Origin: Anaerolineae bacterium | Lineage (GTDB): Bacteria > Chloroflexota > Anaerolineae > UBA4142 | Length of the DNA stretch: 28,667 nucleotides | NCBI GenBank assembly: GCA_027457205.1 | Contig: DAIDTM010000021.1 | Span: 1 to 28,667, forward strand | Direction: 5' to 3' | Shown here: positions 6,701 through 15,512 of the stretch, one piece after another | Layout of the letters: each line of letters opens with the position of its first letter | How positions within the stretch are numbered: the first letter of the stretch is position 1 | The notes under the pieces: generated by a model | The model's database searches: none | Told to the model about the DNA's origin: nothing | What the model saw: only the letters and a program-made list of their open reading frames with translations | Made by a program: the position numbers and the translations under genes

Positions 6701-7627
6701 TCACCTCTTTTGGTTTGTTCGGTGAATGATAAAAATACCGCACAACATCAGCGAGCCGCCAATCACTTGCGCGGCTGTAATCGGCTGACCCAGCAAGAGC
6801 ACGCCATAGATGGCGGCAAACACGGGTTGAGCAAGCAGCGTCGATGAGACGATGGATGCTGAGATATAACCGAGCACGTAGTTGACTGCTAGATATCCGC
6901 CGATCTGGATCAAAAGCGCAGCACCCAGAATGCTCAAGTAGGTTTGGATGGGATAACCAAATAATGGGAGCTGAAGAACAAGAGTGATCGCCAATAAGGC
7001 AAGCGCACTCACCAGCGAAGACACCCACCATGCGACAAACGCACTCAGCTTCTCGCGCGCGCGTGCTGTCGCTAGAAAAAAGACACCATAGAAGAACCCC
7101 GCCAGGATCGCCATCAAGTCACCAATGCCAAGAGTCGGATGGACGATAAAATCCTGCCCAAGAATTACAAAGACGCCGATTATTGCGAGCAGGAGACCGC
7201 CCCAGAAAGCTGCGCGTTGCTGCTCGCGGAAAAACACAATGGTTCCTAGCGCGACCCAGAAGACCGATGTGTTGCCAAACAATGTAGCATTGGCAGCAGA
7301 GGTTACCAGCGCCGCGTTATTCCACACCGATAGGTTTAGAGCGAGGAACAGCCCGCCCAGTATCGCCAGCCAAAGGTGTCGCGGTGATCTGTAGGTGGTA
7401 TTGCGCTTTGTCTGTAGACTGAATGGAACGGCAGAGAGTGTGATGGCAACGACCAGTCGATAAAAGCCAAACACCGACCCCGGCGCGCTTGCCCATTTGA
7501 CAAAGATGGCGGAAGACCCCATGACCGCCACGCTGAAGATGAGCGCCAAGTAGGCGAACACTGGCACGGTTCTCTGAAGACCGGAGTGATCGGCTGCCGC
7601 CACGCCTTCTTCTCTTTGTGTTGTCAC
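6701..7627 (-). CDS. EamA/DMT-family transporter
   Basis: 308 aa with about ten hydrophobic segments in two EamA repeats (roughly residues 22-155 and 167-302). Each repeat shows the family features: the first repeat has GSSAIFVKWAS and FYRLVVA near its start, and the second ends with LLLGQPITAAQVIGGSLMLCGIFII. It would be an inner-membrane exporter or uptake carrier of the drug/metabolite superfamily; the substrate cannot be inferred. The start is GTG with GGAG ~8 nt upstream. The hydrophilic N-terminal ~20 residues are longer than usual. The DNA is visibly less G+C-rich than its neighbours, so it may be a later arrival. It is separated from aroQ by a terminator and so has its own promoter, which I could not locate convincingly. 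Confidence 0.9.
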   Translation of the reverse strand: MTTQREEGVAAADHSGLQRTVPVFAYLALIFSVAVMGSSAIFVKWASAPGSVFGFYRLVVAITLSAVPFSLQTKRNTTYRSPRHLWLAILGGLFLALNLSVWNNAALVTSAANATLFGNTSVFWVALGTIVFFREQQRAAFWGGLLLAIIGVFVILGQDFIVHPTLGIGDLMAILAGFFYGVFFLATARAREKLSAFVAWWVSSLVSALALLAITLVLQLPLFGYPIQTYLSILGAALLIQIGGYLAVNYVLGYISASIVSSTLLAQPVFAAIYGVLLLGQPITAAQVIGGSLMLCGIFIIHRTNQKR

Positions 7628-7737
7628 AACTTGGCTCCGATTGTCATCAGCATTCGCTCTTTGCCCAATGCCATTGAGTTCGCGCTAATTTCGCAAGCGT
7701 CAACGCGAATTCACACCCGATGCCACACAGCAAGACC

Positions 7738-7766
7738 GAAAGAAAAAGGTCGCATCTCCGCGACCT
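7738..7766 (-). terminator. Rho-independent terminator after aroQ
   Basis: On the minus strand the 7-bp perfect stem AGGTCGC/GCGACCT (7760-7766 with 7747-7753), with a 6-nt loop, is followed by TTTTTCTTTC. It lies 67 nt beyond the aroQ stop and would end the whole 7833-19495 run. Confidence 0.82.
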
Positions 7767-7832
7767 GAATAAAATTCCTATGACGAACCGACGACCACAT
7801 TGGATCTCGAATCTTTCGTGCAATCAACTGTC

Positions 7833-8291
7833 TCATGCCGCGCTGGGCTTTAGCCGGTCTTTAAGAATTTCGATCAATGCCTCGACTGCGTACAGATAGC
7901 TGCGCCAGCCCAACCCGCAGATCATGCCGACGCAGACCGGCGTGAGTATCAGCCGGTGGCGGAACTCCTCGCGGGCGTGGATGTTGGACAAGTGGACTTC
8001 AATCGCCGGCAGTTTCACTGCCGAGAGCGCGTCGCGCATCGCGATCGAGTAGTGCGCGTACGCGCCCGGATTGATCACGATGCCATCCGCCCAGTTGCGC
8101 GCGTCCTTAATCGCATCGACGAGTGCGCCTTCGCTGTTCGATTGAAAGACGCGCAGTTCAGCCCCGTTTTCTTCTGCCGCGCGTTTCATCCGGGCGTTGA
8201 TCTCGTCAAAGCCAACGGTTCCATAAATCCCCGGCTCGCGCGAGCCGAGCAGATTCAAGTTCGGTCCATGGATCAACAAGAGTTTGAACAT
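7833..8291 (-). CDS. aroQ: 3-dehydroquinate dehydratase, type II
   Basis: 152 aa, the family norm. It converts 3-dehydroquinate to 3-dehydroshikimate in the cytoplasm; the enzyme is dodecameric in the family. All catalytic positions known from the Mycobacterium enzyme are present: R18, Y23 (GIYG), N74, H80 (NPGAYAHYS), H100 (EVHLSN) and R111. The N-terminus carries HGPNLNLLG. It lies 64 nt downstream of the acylating aldehyde dehydrogenase with no terminator between them, so it may be co-transcribed with the catabolic run. Its biosynthetic partner aroKB lies upstream of that run on the same strand, which suggests the two aro genes were once adjacent. A role in quinate catabolism, as for some type II enzymes, cannot be excluded. 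Confidence 0.95.
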   Translation of the reverse strand: MFKLLLIHGPNLNLLGSREPGIYGTVGFDEINARMKRAAEENGAELRVFQSNSEGALVDAIKDARNWADGIVINPGAYAHYSIAMRDALSAVKLPAIEVHLSNIHAREEFRHRLILTPVCVGMICGLGWRSYLYAVEALIEILKDRLKPSAA

Positions 8292-8355
8292 GTTTTGCCT
8301 TTCTGTCTCCCAGTAGATGTAACAAGAGAACTCGAAGAGAAAGCTCGCTCAGCCC

Positions 8356-9765
8356 TCAAAAGGTTTCGGTATTGTAGAACTCACCAAACAGTTCTTGCTC
8401 CGAGGGTCTGTCTTCGGGAATCGGTCGGCTCACCCAGGTCACATTCATATAGTGTTTCAAGTGAATGTTCTCGGAAGTACTGTTGCGTCCCCACGAGCCG
8501 CATCCCAAGCTCGACGTCATGGGCATGCCATTCGTGAAGGCGCCGGCATTGGCTTTCGATTGCGGTTGACGCACCATGATCCTACTGACGGGCGCCATGA
8601 GTGCGAGTTGATTAATGTGATCGTCATTGAATGAATAGATGCCGCAAGAGTGTCCTTTGCCACCCACCTCGTAGATCTGCTCCACCATCTTGAGCGCGTT
8701 TTCAAAACCGTTGTACCTGAAAACGGCGAGGACGACACACAGTTTTTCACTGGAGAAGAGATATTCCTTGCCGATCTTGTCTTCTTGGACGATGATGAAC
8801 TTGCGATCGGTCGGAATTTCGAAGCCAGCGAGCACGGCGATCCGCTGCGCTGAGATGGCGACCGTGTTTGGAGTGCGGTGCCCTTCCGAGTCCCAAAGGA
8901 TGGCTTGCAGTTTCTGTTTTTCCTCAGGCGAAGCCAGATACCCGCCTTCCTTTATCAGTTGCCCCAGAAACTTGTCATAGATAGATGCCTCGACGACGAG
9001 ATTGCCGTCCGCGGAACAGCCCGACCCATAATCCGAAGTCTTGCTGATGCGGGTGTTGCGCGCGGCTTCCTCAATGTCAGCCGTCTCGTCAATGACCATC
9101 GTCGAATTGCCGGCGCCTACTCCAAGGGACGGCGTACCAGAACTATATGCCGCCTTCACCATATCTTTACCACCCGTTGCCTGGACGAGATCGCACGCGG
9201 ACATGAGATACTGAGAGAGAGGAATGCTCGGATTCTCAACGCACTGAAAAATGTCCGGCGGCGCGCCTTCGCGTTTCAGCACCTCGCGCATGATGCGGAC
9301 CGTTTCGAACGTTGTTTTTTTACTTCTAGGATGCGGAGAAAAAATCACGACGTCTCTGCACTTGAGCGCGAACAAGCCAACCCCTGGCGGCGTCAGTTCG
9401 GGATTGGTCGTTGGAATTAGCGAGGCGATCACGCCGATGGGTTTGGCGTATTTGACAATGCCCTTTTCGGGAATTTCCTCGATGACGCCGACGCTCTTCT
9501 CTCGAAGCACGTCGCGCAGAATCCCCATCACTTTGAAGCGTTTCGAAACTCGACCGACCGGATCGCCGAGCTGGCTTTCGTCAACGCCCATTTGCGCGAG
9601 TCGCGTGAAGGTCTTTTCATTCGCGACGCCCCAGGCGATAGCTTGACACAAACGGTCCACGCATGCCTGATCATAGTTTTCAATTTCCTTCAATGCGACG
9701 CGCGCCTTGCTGAGTAGTTCGTCGGCGTATGCTTTTTCTTCTGGTGTAATAGGTCTGGTAGCCAC
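8356..9765 (-). CDS. CoA-acylating aldehyde dehydrogenase (EutE/AdhE-N/SauS-like)
   Basis: 469 aa. It belongs to the acylating branch of the aldehyde dehydrogenase superfamily (aldehyde + CoA + NAD(P)+ to acyl-CoA). It aligns with the N-terminal part of AdhE: PIGVIASLIPTTNPELTP (109-126), ATGGKDMVKAAYSSGTPSLG (196-215), VGAGNSTMVIDETADIEEA (216-234) and the catalytic cysteine C250 in SKTSDYGSGCSADGN. There is no alcohol dehydrogenase domain and no microcompartment-targeting N-terminal helix that I recognise. The start is GTG with GGGG 7 nt upstream. Placement after a ThDP enzyme, a zinc alcohol dehydrogenase and a citryl-CoA-lyase-like gene suggests it turns the aldehyde of this pathway into an acyl-CoA. 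Sulfoacetaldehyde, glycolaldehyde and propionaldehyde are all possible substrates; the sequence does not decide. Confidence 0.88.
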   Translation of the reverse strand: MATRPITPEEKAYADELLSKARVALKEIENYDQACVDRLCQAIAWGVANEKTFTRLAQMGVDESQLGDPVGRVSKRFKVMGILRDVLREKSVGVIEEIPEKGIVKYAKPIGVIASLIPTTNPELTPPGVGLFALKCRDVVIFSPHPRSKKTTFETVRIMREVLKREGAPPDIFQCVENPSIPLSQYLMSACDLVQATGGKDMVKAAYSSGTPSLGVGAGNSTMVIDETADIEEAARNTRISKTSDYGSGCSADGNLVVEASIYDKFLGQLIKEGGYLASPEEKQKLQAILWDSEGHRTPNTVAISAQRIAVLAGFEIPTDRKFIIVQEDKIGKEYLFSSEKLCVVLAVFRYNGFENALKMVEQIYEVGGKGHSCGIYSFNDDHINQLALMAPVSRIMVRQPQSKANAGAFTNGMPMTSSLGCGSWGRNSTSENIHLKHYMNVTWVSRPIPEDRPSEQELFGEFYNTETF

Positions 9766-9809
9766 TATGAACCCCTTTATGAATTTTGATTTCGCGTTTG
9801 ATATTTGAG

Positions 9810-10607
9810 TTAGGAAATGGGCAACACTCGATCTGCCGGACCGGCGTAACCGTGATCAACCGGATCGATTCGGCGCATCGGCGGCATCTCTTGTATTTCT
9901 TCATTGGCGTGAGCGAGAATGCCAGTGATCCGCGCCACCATGAACAGCGCGTTCGACAAACTGGCGGGGAAACCAATTTCGCACAAGATCGCCGCCGTCG
10001 CCCCGTCGATGTTGATGGGCAGCTCTTTGCCGGTGCTTCGTTTCAACGCGTCCTCAAGCGCGCGCGCCGATTCCAGGTAATTGCCCGACACTTTCGCCTC
10101 GCGCGCGAGCGCAAAAAGCCGGGCTAGACGTGGGTCTTGGCGTTTATGCTGACGATGACCAAAGCCGGAAAGACGCCGGTCCGCCTGACGCCACTCGGCG
10201 ACCACCGCGTCCGCGCTGCGCGCAAGCGCTTCAGCTCCGCTCCCCTCGCGATTTGCCAGCTCGGCAACCTTTTGAATTGCTTCCATCGCGTCTTGAACTG
10301 CCGCGCCATGATACTTGCCCAGCGTCAACAAACCGGCAGCTGCCGCTGAGCCAAGAGATGCCCCGCCGGAAGCGGCTGTGCGCGCTGCCAACGCCGAAGG
10401 CGCACCCGCTCCGTGGTCAATACTCGCCACCATGATCGCGTCGATCAATTTGGCGACGTTCGGCGCCGGTAACTCACCGGTGAACAACAGGTACAACACG
10501 GAAGGAAAGGGAACGGTACCGATCAGTTGAACGAGGTCGTATCCGCGAATCCGGATCCCGTTTTCGCTCGTGGCGGATAACTTGGTTTCCCAATGAAGAT
10601 CGCCCAT
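9810..10607 (-). CDS. Short citrate-synthase-fold protein, citryl-CoA lyase-like
   Basis: 265 aa, well below the ~370-430 of citrate synthase but matching the size of citryl-CoA lyases. The order of motifs is that of citrate synthase: RGYDLVQLIG (21-30), DHGAGAPSA (64-72), GKYHGAA with H100, GFGHRQHKRQDPR with H151, and NIDGATAAIL with D201. All three catalytic positions (H, H, D) are therefore kept, so it should handle a citryl- or citrate-like thioester, either condensing acyl-CoA with a 2-oxo acid or cleaving such a product. ATG start with AGGA 8 nt upstream; 10 nt from the alcohol dehydrogenase stop. Being next to an acylating aldehyde dehydrogenase makes acyl-CoA a likely common intermediate. 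Citryl-CoA lyase, citramalyl-type lyase or a small acyl-citrate synthase all remain possible. Confidence 0.75.
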   Translation of the reverse strand: MGDLHWETKLSATSENGIRIRGYDLVQLIGTVPFPSVLYLLFTGELPAPNVAKLIDAIMVASIDHGAGAPSALAARTAASGGASLGSAAAAGLLTLGKYHGAAVQDAMEAIQKVAELANREGSGAEALARSADAVVAEWRQADRRLSGFGHRQHKRQDPRLARLFALAREAKVSGNYLESARALEDALKRSTGKELPINIDGATAAILCEIGFPASLSNALFMVARITGILAHANEEIQEMPPMRRIDPVDHGYAGPADRVLPIS

Positions 10608-10617
10608 GGTAAAAATC

Positions 10618-11610
10618 CTACATCTGCAAAAGGACTTTGCCCGACTGACCGGTGCTGGCTAACTCAAGCGCGCGATCAATCGAAACAAAGGGCAAGGTAT
10701 CGGTGATGACTTGCGACGGATGCAATACGCCGCGCGCGACCAGCGCAATGGCTCGTGCGAAATCGGATGGGTGATTGTAGATGATCGAACCGCTGACGCG
10801 AATCTCCCCGCGCACTAAACGCAGCGGCACAAAACTCGCCGGACGCGTGGCAAGCCCCATCAAGATCACTTGACTGCCGCGCGGCGCGGCGCTCAGCGCC
10901 AATTCCACCGTCGCCGGGACGCCCGCACATTCGAAGATGGTGCTCACGTTTTCGTCCCGCCACAGTTTTTCGATGTCGTCACTTTGGACGACGTCCGCGC
11001 CGAGGCGACGCGCGAATTCCATTTTTTCGGGCAGTTTGTCGAATGCAAAAACGCGCACCCCTTGCATGACGGCGGCATGGATCAGCAATAGTCCAGTCGC
11101 GCCGCAACCCAGCACTGCGATCGTATCGCCTATCTGCGCGCCAGATTGCCACAAGGCGTGCAGTGACACGGCGAGCGGTTCGAGCGTCACGGCGTCTGTG
11201 TCAGAGATGGCATCCGGAACCGCCCAAACAAACTCGGCGGGCGCGCTAAACATTTCGGCGAAACAACCGGGGACCGTGACGCCCGGGCTCTTTTTGTCCG
11301 GACAGATGTTGCCGCGTCCGGCGCGACAAAACGCACACACGCCGCACGGGTAATTGGGCTCGACCACGACGCGTTGCCCATCACTGAACTGGGTCACATC
11401 CTTACCCAGCTCGCTGACGCGCCCGACTACTTCGTGACCTAGCAGCAGCGGATACGCGGGTGGAGTGCGATGTCCGGCGTACAAAGAAACATCCGAGCCA
11501 CAAACGCCGGCGCAGAGCGGTTGGATCATCACTTCGTCTGCGTTGACGCGCGGCGCGGCGATTTCCTTGATCTCGATCCTCTGGGGTGCGAAAAGTAATC
11601 CGGCTTTCAC
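10618..11610 (-). CDS. Zinc-dependent medium-chain alcohol dehydrogenase
   Basis: 330 aa. MDR superfamily, sorbitol/threonine dehydrogenase-like. The catalytic zinc site is C37 (GVCGSD) with H59-E60 (LLLGHEVVG), the structural zinc cysteines are C89, C92, C95 and C103, and the Rossmann loop is VLGCGATGL near residue 166-174. It would oxidise a secondary hydroxyl using NAD(P)+. It overlaps the cupin gene by 4 nt (11607-11610, ATGA), so the two are translationally coupled, and is followed 10 nt later by the citryl-CoA-lyase-like gene. In this operon it most likely oxidises the imported hydroxy compound to a keto form before C-C cleavage; that step order is an inference. Confidence 0.9.
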   Translation of the reverse strand: MKAGLLFAPQRIEIKEIAAPRVNADEVMIQPLCAGVCGSDVSLYAGHRTPPAYPLLLGHEVVGRVSELGKDVTQFSDGQRVVVEPNYPCGVCAFCRAGRGNICPDKKSPGVTVPGCFAEMFSAPAEFVWAVPDAISDTDAVTLEPLAVSLHALWQSGAQIGDTIAVLGCGATGLLLIHAAVMQGVRVFAFDKLPEKMEFARRLGADVVQSDDIEKLWRDENVSTIFECAGVPATVELALSAAPRGSQVILMGLATRPASFVPLRLVRGEIRVSGSIIYNHPSDFARAIALVARGVLHPSQVITDTLPFVSIDRALELASTGQSGKVLLQM

Positions 11611-11984
11611 GTTTTAGGTAATTCTCCCGGCGGCGTGTACATCCAGATCAGCCACAAGGGTTCGTCGCCAGTATTGATGTGTTGATGGTGAACGCCTTTC
11701 GGGATGAACACCCAATCACCTTCTTTGAACGGAACGCGTTCACCGTCGTCCACAAACACGCCGGTGCCCCGAACCATAATATCCACTTCTTCCGAATCCG
11801 GGTGATTGTGTCGTGACGACGCTTCCCCCGGCTCAAAGATCGTCAGCCCGGCAACGATGTGATCCGAATTGACCAGTTCTTTGTCGACGAGGCGAAACAC
11901 TTTACGGCGATAACCCGATTCTTCCAGCCCGATCCAAATTTCCTTGGCGTCCTTGAACGGGGAGAGTAATTTGATCTTCCGCAC
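11607..11984 (-). CDS. Cupin-domain protein, coupled to alcohol dehydrogenase
   Basis: 125 aa, one cupin barrel. The metal-site motif is EASSRHNHPDSEEVDIMVRG (H-x-H with a later E), and the second motif is KEGDWVFIPKGVHHQHINTG with three closely spaced histidines. The start is GTG at 11984 behind a strong GAGGAGG Shine-Dalgarno. Its last 4 nt overlap the start of the zinc alcohol dehydrogenase. Cupins in such positions often isomerise or lactonise sugar-acid-like substrates or stabilise a keto form, but nothing here fixes the reaction. It is not closely similar by eye to the cupin at 6211. Confidence 0.85.
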   Translation of the reverse strand: MRKIKLLSPFKDAKEIWIGLEESGYRRKVFRLVDKELVNSDHIVAGLTIFEPGEASSRHNHPDSEEVDIMVRGTGVFVDDGERVPFKEGDWVFIPKGVHHQHINTGDEPLWLIWMYTPPGELPKT

Positions 11985-12035
11985 GATTCCTCCTCTTTGA
12001 AATCTGAAGATATATTTTGTGGTAGCAGCGACCAG

Positions 12036-12743
12036 TCAGCCCGCACCCAAGTAGGCGCGCTGGATGACTGCGTTCGAGCGTAATGACGCGGCGTCATCGG
12101 CGAAGCGGACTAAGCCGGTTTCGAGCACGATACCTTGATGGGCAATCTTGAGCGCGCCGCGCGCATTTTGCTCGCTCAATAGGATCGTCATACCCTGCTG
12201 GTTCAAATCCGCGATGATCTCAAAAACACGTTTAACCAAAAGCGGCGCGAGTCCAAGGGATGGCTCATCCATCGCCAGCAACTTGGGTTTGGACATCAAC
12301 GCGCGGGCAATCGCCAGCATCTGCTGTTCACCGCCGCTCAAAGACCCGGCGAGTTGTTTCTCACGTCCTTTGAGCGCGGGAAAAGTCTCGTACATCTGTG
12401 CTTTATCCTTTGCAATCTCGGCTTGATCGGAACGGTGGTACGCTCCCATATCCAGATTCTCATCCACTGTGAGCACCGGGAAGACGCGTCGACCTTCCGG
12501 AACTAGACCTACGCCCAGCCGTACGACCTTGTCCGCACTGAGTTTGTGAATCGGTGCGCCGTCCAATAGGATACTGCCCTCGCGCGGATGGAGCAAACCG
12601 CAGATCGTCTTGATCGTCGTGGACTTGCCTGCCCCATTCGCTCCGATCAGCGCTGTGATCTCGCCTTGGCGTACTTCGAAGGAGATACCTTTAACCGCGT
12701 GAATGTGTCCGTAGTAAGTGTGAATGTTATTGACGGAAATCAC
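12036..12743 (-). CDS. livF: LIV-type ABC transporter ATPase LivF
   Basis: 235 aa, the standard LivF length. Walker A is GANGAGKST (33-41), the signature is LSGGEQQMLAIARAL and Walker B is LLAMDEPSLGLAP, followed by the switch histidine region in which LSEQNA replaces the usual H, as in LivF proteins generally. It is one of two ATPases driving import through LivHM in the HAAT family (branched-chain amino acids, urea, amides, aromatic acids). The start overlaps the livG stop by 4 nt (12740-12743). It is followed 51 nt later by the cupin, without a terminator. Confidence 0.93.
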   Translation of the reverse strand: MISVNNIHTYYGHIHAVKGISFEVRQGEITALIGANGAGKSTTIKTICGLLHPREGSILLDGAPIHKLSADKVVRLGVGLVPEGRRVFPVLTVDENLDMGAYHRSDQAEIAKDKAQMYETFPALKGREKQLAGSLSGGEQQMLAIARALMSKPKLLAMDEPSLGLAPLLVKRVFEIIADLNQQGMTILLSEQNARGALKIAHQGIVLETGLVRFADDAASLRSNAVIQRAYLGAG

Positions 12744-13504
12744 AGGTCTTCCTCCTTGCCCAGGTACGCTTCAATCACCACTTGGTCTCGACTGACGTCC
12801 GCGTAGCATCCTTCGGCAATTTTCTTACCATAGTCCAAGACCGTAATCGAGTCGCACACGCTCTTGACCAGTTTCATGTCGTGCTCGACGATAAAGATGG
12901 TCACACCTGAATCGCGAATCTTGAGCAAGGTCTCGCGTAGGGCATCGGTTTCCGTTTCGTTCAGCCCAGAAGCCGGTTCGTCGAGCAAAACGATCTTCGG
13001 ATCGGTCGCGAGCGCGCGCGCCATTTCGACCCGGCGTTGATTCCCGTATGGCAAACTCGTCGCACGAGCGTGCGCGAATTCGGCAATGCCGAACAGATTC
13101 AGAAGGCTCATCGCCTTTTCGGTCAGCAGTTTATCCTCGCGTTGGGTCGCGACCGGATCCAGCATCGCCCGCCACAGACTGGTCTTGGTGTGGCGCTCCA
13201 TTCCAACGAGAACATTGTCGAGCACCGTCATACTTTTGAACAAACGCAAGTTTTGAAAGGTCCGCGCGAAACCGCGCCCGGTAATCTGATGCGCCGGCAG
13301 CCCGGAAATCTGTGCGCCTTCAAACGATATTTTGCCGCTCGTCGGCTTGTAGTACCCAGAGACAACGTTAAAAATCGTTGTCTTGCCGGAGCCGTTTGGA
13401 CCAATCAGTCCATGAATCTCGCCCCGACCAATACTCAGCGTAACATCGTTCACCGCGACCACACCGCCGAATCGCATGGTCAAGTGTTCAAGGTCCAGAA
13501 ACAT
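12740..13504 (-). CDS. livG: LIV-type ABC transporter ATPase LivG
   Basis: 254 aa. Walker A is GPNGSGKTT (36-44), followed by the long LivG-specific insert region (GFARTFQNLRLFKSMTVLDNVLVG). The signature is LPYGNQRRVEMARAL, Walker B is IVLLDEPASGLN and the switch is IVEHDMKLV. It pairs with LivF as the second nucleotide-binding subunit. Its start lies 17 nt inside the end of livM (13488-13504), and its end overlaps livF by 4 nt, so the three genes are tightly coupled. Confidence 0.93.
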   Translation of the reverse strand: MFLDLEHLTMRFGGVVAVNDVTLSIGRGEIHGLIGPNGSGKTTIFNVVSGYYKPTSGKISFEGAQISGLPAHQITGRGFARTFQNLRLFKSMTVLDNVLVGMERHTKTSLWRAMLDPVATQREDKLLTEKAMSLLNLFGIAEFAHARATSLPYGNQRRVEMARALATDPKIVLLDEPASGLNETETDALRETLLKIRDSGVTIFIVEHDMKLVKSVCDSITVLDYGKKIAEGCYADVSRDQVVIEAYLGKEEDL

Positions 13505-14507
13505 TCGGCTCCTCCAGTTGCGATGGCTCTACCGTCGGTTTGCGTGCCCACGGCCAGCGAATGCCACTGGACTCTTGCAATCGCCGGGTGATTCCGATCA
13601 CACCGCCGGGGAAGAACAGAACCACAAGCATGATGGCAATCCCATAGCCCACCAATTCCCAATTACCGATGCCGCGCAACAACTCCTGGGTAATTGGCAA
13701 TCCCAGACCCCCGACGAACGATCCTGCCAAACTGCCCATTCCCCCGACCAACGTCATAGTCAGGACGTACAGAGCAGATTTGAACTCGAAAATGTCGGGG
13801 CTGATGTAGGTATTCAAGTGCGCATAGAGCACACCGGCTGCACCGCAGTAGACGCCGGCGATGGAATTCGCCAGAATCTGATAATAGGCGGCGTTGACTC
13901 CCATCGCTTTGGCGGCTACTTCGTCGTCGCGAATTGCAATAAAAGAACGACCAATGCGATGACGCACAATCTGCCGGGCGACCAGAAAGCCAATGAGGAC
14001 GCACGTGAGGATGAGATAATAAAAACGCTCGTCGCCGTCTATCGCAATGCCAAACAGAGTCGGCATCTGAATGCCTGAGATACCGAGCGGACCTTGAGTC
14101 AACCAGGTCTCATTTACGAGGATGATGTTGATCGTCTCTGCCAGCCCGATCGTTACGAGTGCCAAGTAGTGTGAGCGGACTTTCAACATGGGCAACGCAA
14201 TCAAGGCGCCGACGACGCCGGCGAACACCATACCGATGGGTAGGTTGACCCAGATGGGTACTCCAAAGTGCGTGTTCAGCAGCGCCGCCGTGTAGGCGCC
14301 TACACCCCAAAACGCGCCCAAAGCTAAGTTGATCTGCCCACAATATCCCATTGCCAGATTGAGCCCTAGACTGAGCAGGATGTACAGCCCAGCCATGTTC
14401 ACAATGTGAACGACGTAGCGGTTCGGCGCGACCAAGGGAAATGCCACAAGAGCAAGAGTTCCGATTGCAACCCAAACCCCTTTGATGATGATCGATGGGT
14501 TCTTCAT
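13488..14507 (-). CDS. livM: LIV-type ABC transporter permease LivM
   Basis: 339 aa with eight to ten hydrophobic segments. The LivM signature region is AGLYILLSLGLNLAMGYCGQ near residue 40-60, then the cytoplasmic coupling loop with GRSFIAIRDDEVAAKAMGVN. The family's inner-membrane permease forms the channel with LivH. AGGGAGG lies 4 nt before the ATG, 9 nt after the livH stop. The C-terminal ~30 residues are charged and run into livG. Confidence 0.93.
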   Translation of the reverse strand: MKNPSIIIKGVWVAIGTLALVAFPLVAPNRYVVHIVNMAGLYILLSLGLNLAMGYCGQINLALGAFWGVGAYTAALLNTHFGVPIWVNLPIGMVFAGVVGALIALPMLKVRSHYLALVTIGLAETINIILVNETWLTQGPLGISGIQMPTLFGIAIDGDERFYYLILTCVLIGFLVARQIVRHRIGRSFIAIRDDEVAAKAMGVNAAYYQILANSIAGVYCGAAGVLYAHLNTYISPDIFEFKSALYVLTMTLVGGMGSLAGSFVGGLGLPITQELLRGIGNWELVGYGIAIMLVVLFFPGGVIGITRRLQESSGIRWPWARKPTVEPSQLEEPNVSGP

Positions 14508-14516
14508 CGAACCTCC

Positions 14517-15416
14517 CTAAACCTTGTCCACCGTGACTTCGCCCACGATGCCGCCCGGCCTAAACATGAGCACTACGACCATGACGACGAACGCAATGCC
14601 TTTGGTGTAAGCCGACGAGACGAACCCAGCCGAGACGGCTTCAAGCACGCCAAACACCAAGCCACCGACAATTGCCCCGGGGATGCTGCCCGCTCCCCCG
14701 AGGATAAAAGCCGCGAACCCTTTTAGCCCCACCGGACCACCCATGGCTGGATTGACATAGACGATGGGAGCCGCCAGAATGCCCGCCGCCGCGGCAAGCC
14801 CACACCCGATCGCAAAGGAAACCGCGTTCGTGGTGTTGACCGGGATTCCCATAGCGCTCGCGGTCTCGCGATCTGACGCGGCGGCGCGCATGGCTTTGCC
14901 GATCTTCGCTTTGCTCAAAAACACCGTCAGCCCCACCATGAGAATGGCTGACACGCCAATGAGCAAAAGCATTTGCGGCAACAGCGCAACACCCCCAATA
15001 ATGATCGGAGTGTTGGGCAGCGGCGATTTGACCGCGAACCCTTCTGCGCCCCAGGTGATGATCGCCATATTATCGAGAACATACCCCAACCCGATAGTCC
15101 CGAGCAACATCAGCATCAGGTCGAGATTCGCCAAGGGGCGAAATATCCGCTCGAGGATGAGTCCCAGACCCATGTTCAACACGATGCCGATCAGGAACGC
15201 AATCGGATAGGGAACCTGTAATCCCATCACCATCCCTTGGTACCAGATGATGCCAAAGTAGGTTCCGATCATGTAGATGCTGCCTTGGGCAAAGTTGACC
15301 AAGCCCATGGAGCGGTATTGCATCGAGTAACCGAGCGCGACTAGCGCATACAAGCTCCCGATCCCAATCCCGCCGACTATGGTTTGTAAGAAAATGCTGA
15401 CCGTATTGATATTCAT
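14517..15416 (-). CDS. livH: LIV-type ABC transporter permease LivH
   Basis: 299 aa from the ATG at 15416, which gives the usual MNINTVSIFLQ N-terminus with GGAGAAGA upstream; an ATG six codons earlier (15434) is open but has no good ribosome-binding site. Family features are GIGSLYALVALGYSMQYRSMGLVNFAQGS at the start, the coupling loop GKAMRAAASDRETASAMGIP and the C-terminal VMVVVLMFRPGGIVGE. It forms the membrane channel with LivM. The gap of 96 nt to livJ holds a stable hairpin, the usual arrangement that lets the binding protein be made in excess. Confidence 0.92.
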   Translation of the reverse strand: MNINTVSIFLQTIVGGIGIGSLYALVALGYSMQYRSMGLVNFAQGSIYMIGTYFGIIWYQGMVMGLQVPYPIAFLIGIVLNMGLGLILERIFRPLANLDLMLMLLGTIGLGYVLDNMAIITWGAEGFAVKSPLPNTPIIIGGVALLPQMLLLIGVSAILMVGLTVFLSKAKIGKAMRAAASDRETASAMGIPVNTTNAVSFAIGCGLAAAAGILAAPIVYVNPAMGGPVGLKGFAAFILGGAGSIPGAIVGGLVFGVLEAVSAGFVSSAYTKGIAFVVMVVVLMFRPGGIVGEVTVDKV

Positions 15417-15472
15417 CGATTCGTCTTCTCCCATCAGCCCGGAAATTCCAAGCCGGAGATTCGCAGCAAGAG

Positions 15473-15499
15473 CCTGGAGACGGCTTTGCCGTCTCCAGG
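15473..15499. promoter_or_regulatory. Stable hairpin between livJ and livH
   Basis: A perfect 12-bp stem (15473-15484 with 15488-15499) and a 3-nt loop, with no T-run. It starts 14 nt after the livJ stop. In binding-protein operons such hairpins protect the upstream mRNA from 3' exonucleases or reduce read-through; that role is inferred. Confidence 0.75.
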
Positions 15500-15512
15500 T
15501 GACGCTCAGAAT

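Noticed and set aside
7586..7768. 60-codon plus-strand ORF upstream of the EamA gene
   Set aside because: It overlaps the EamA start and the aroQ terminator, and its composition and motifs are not protein-like.
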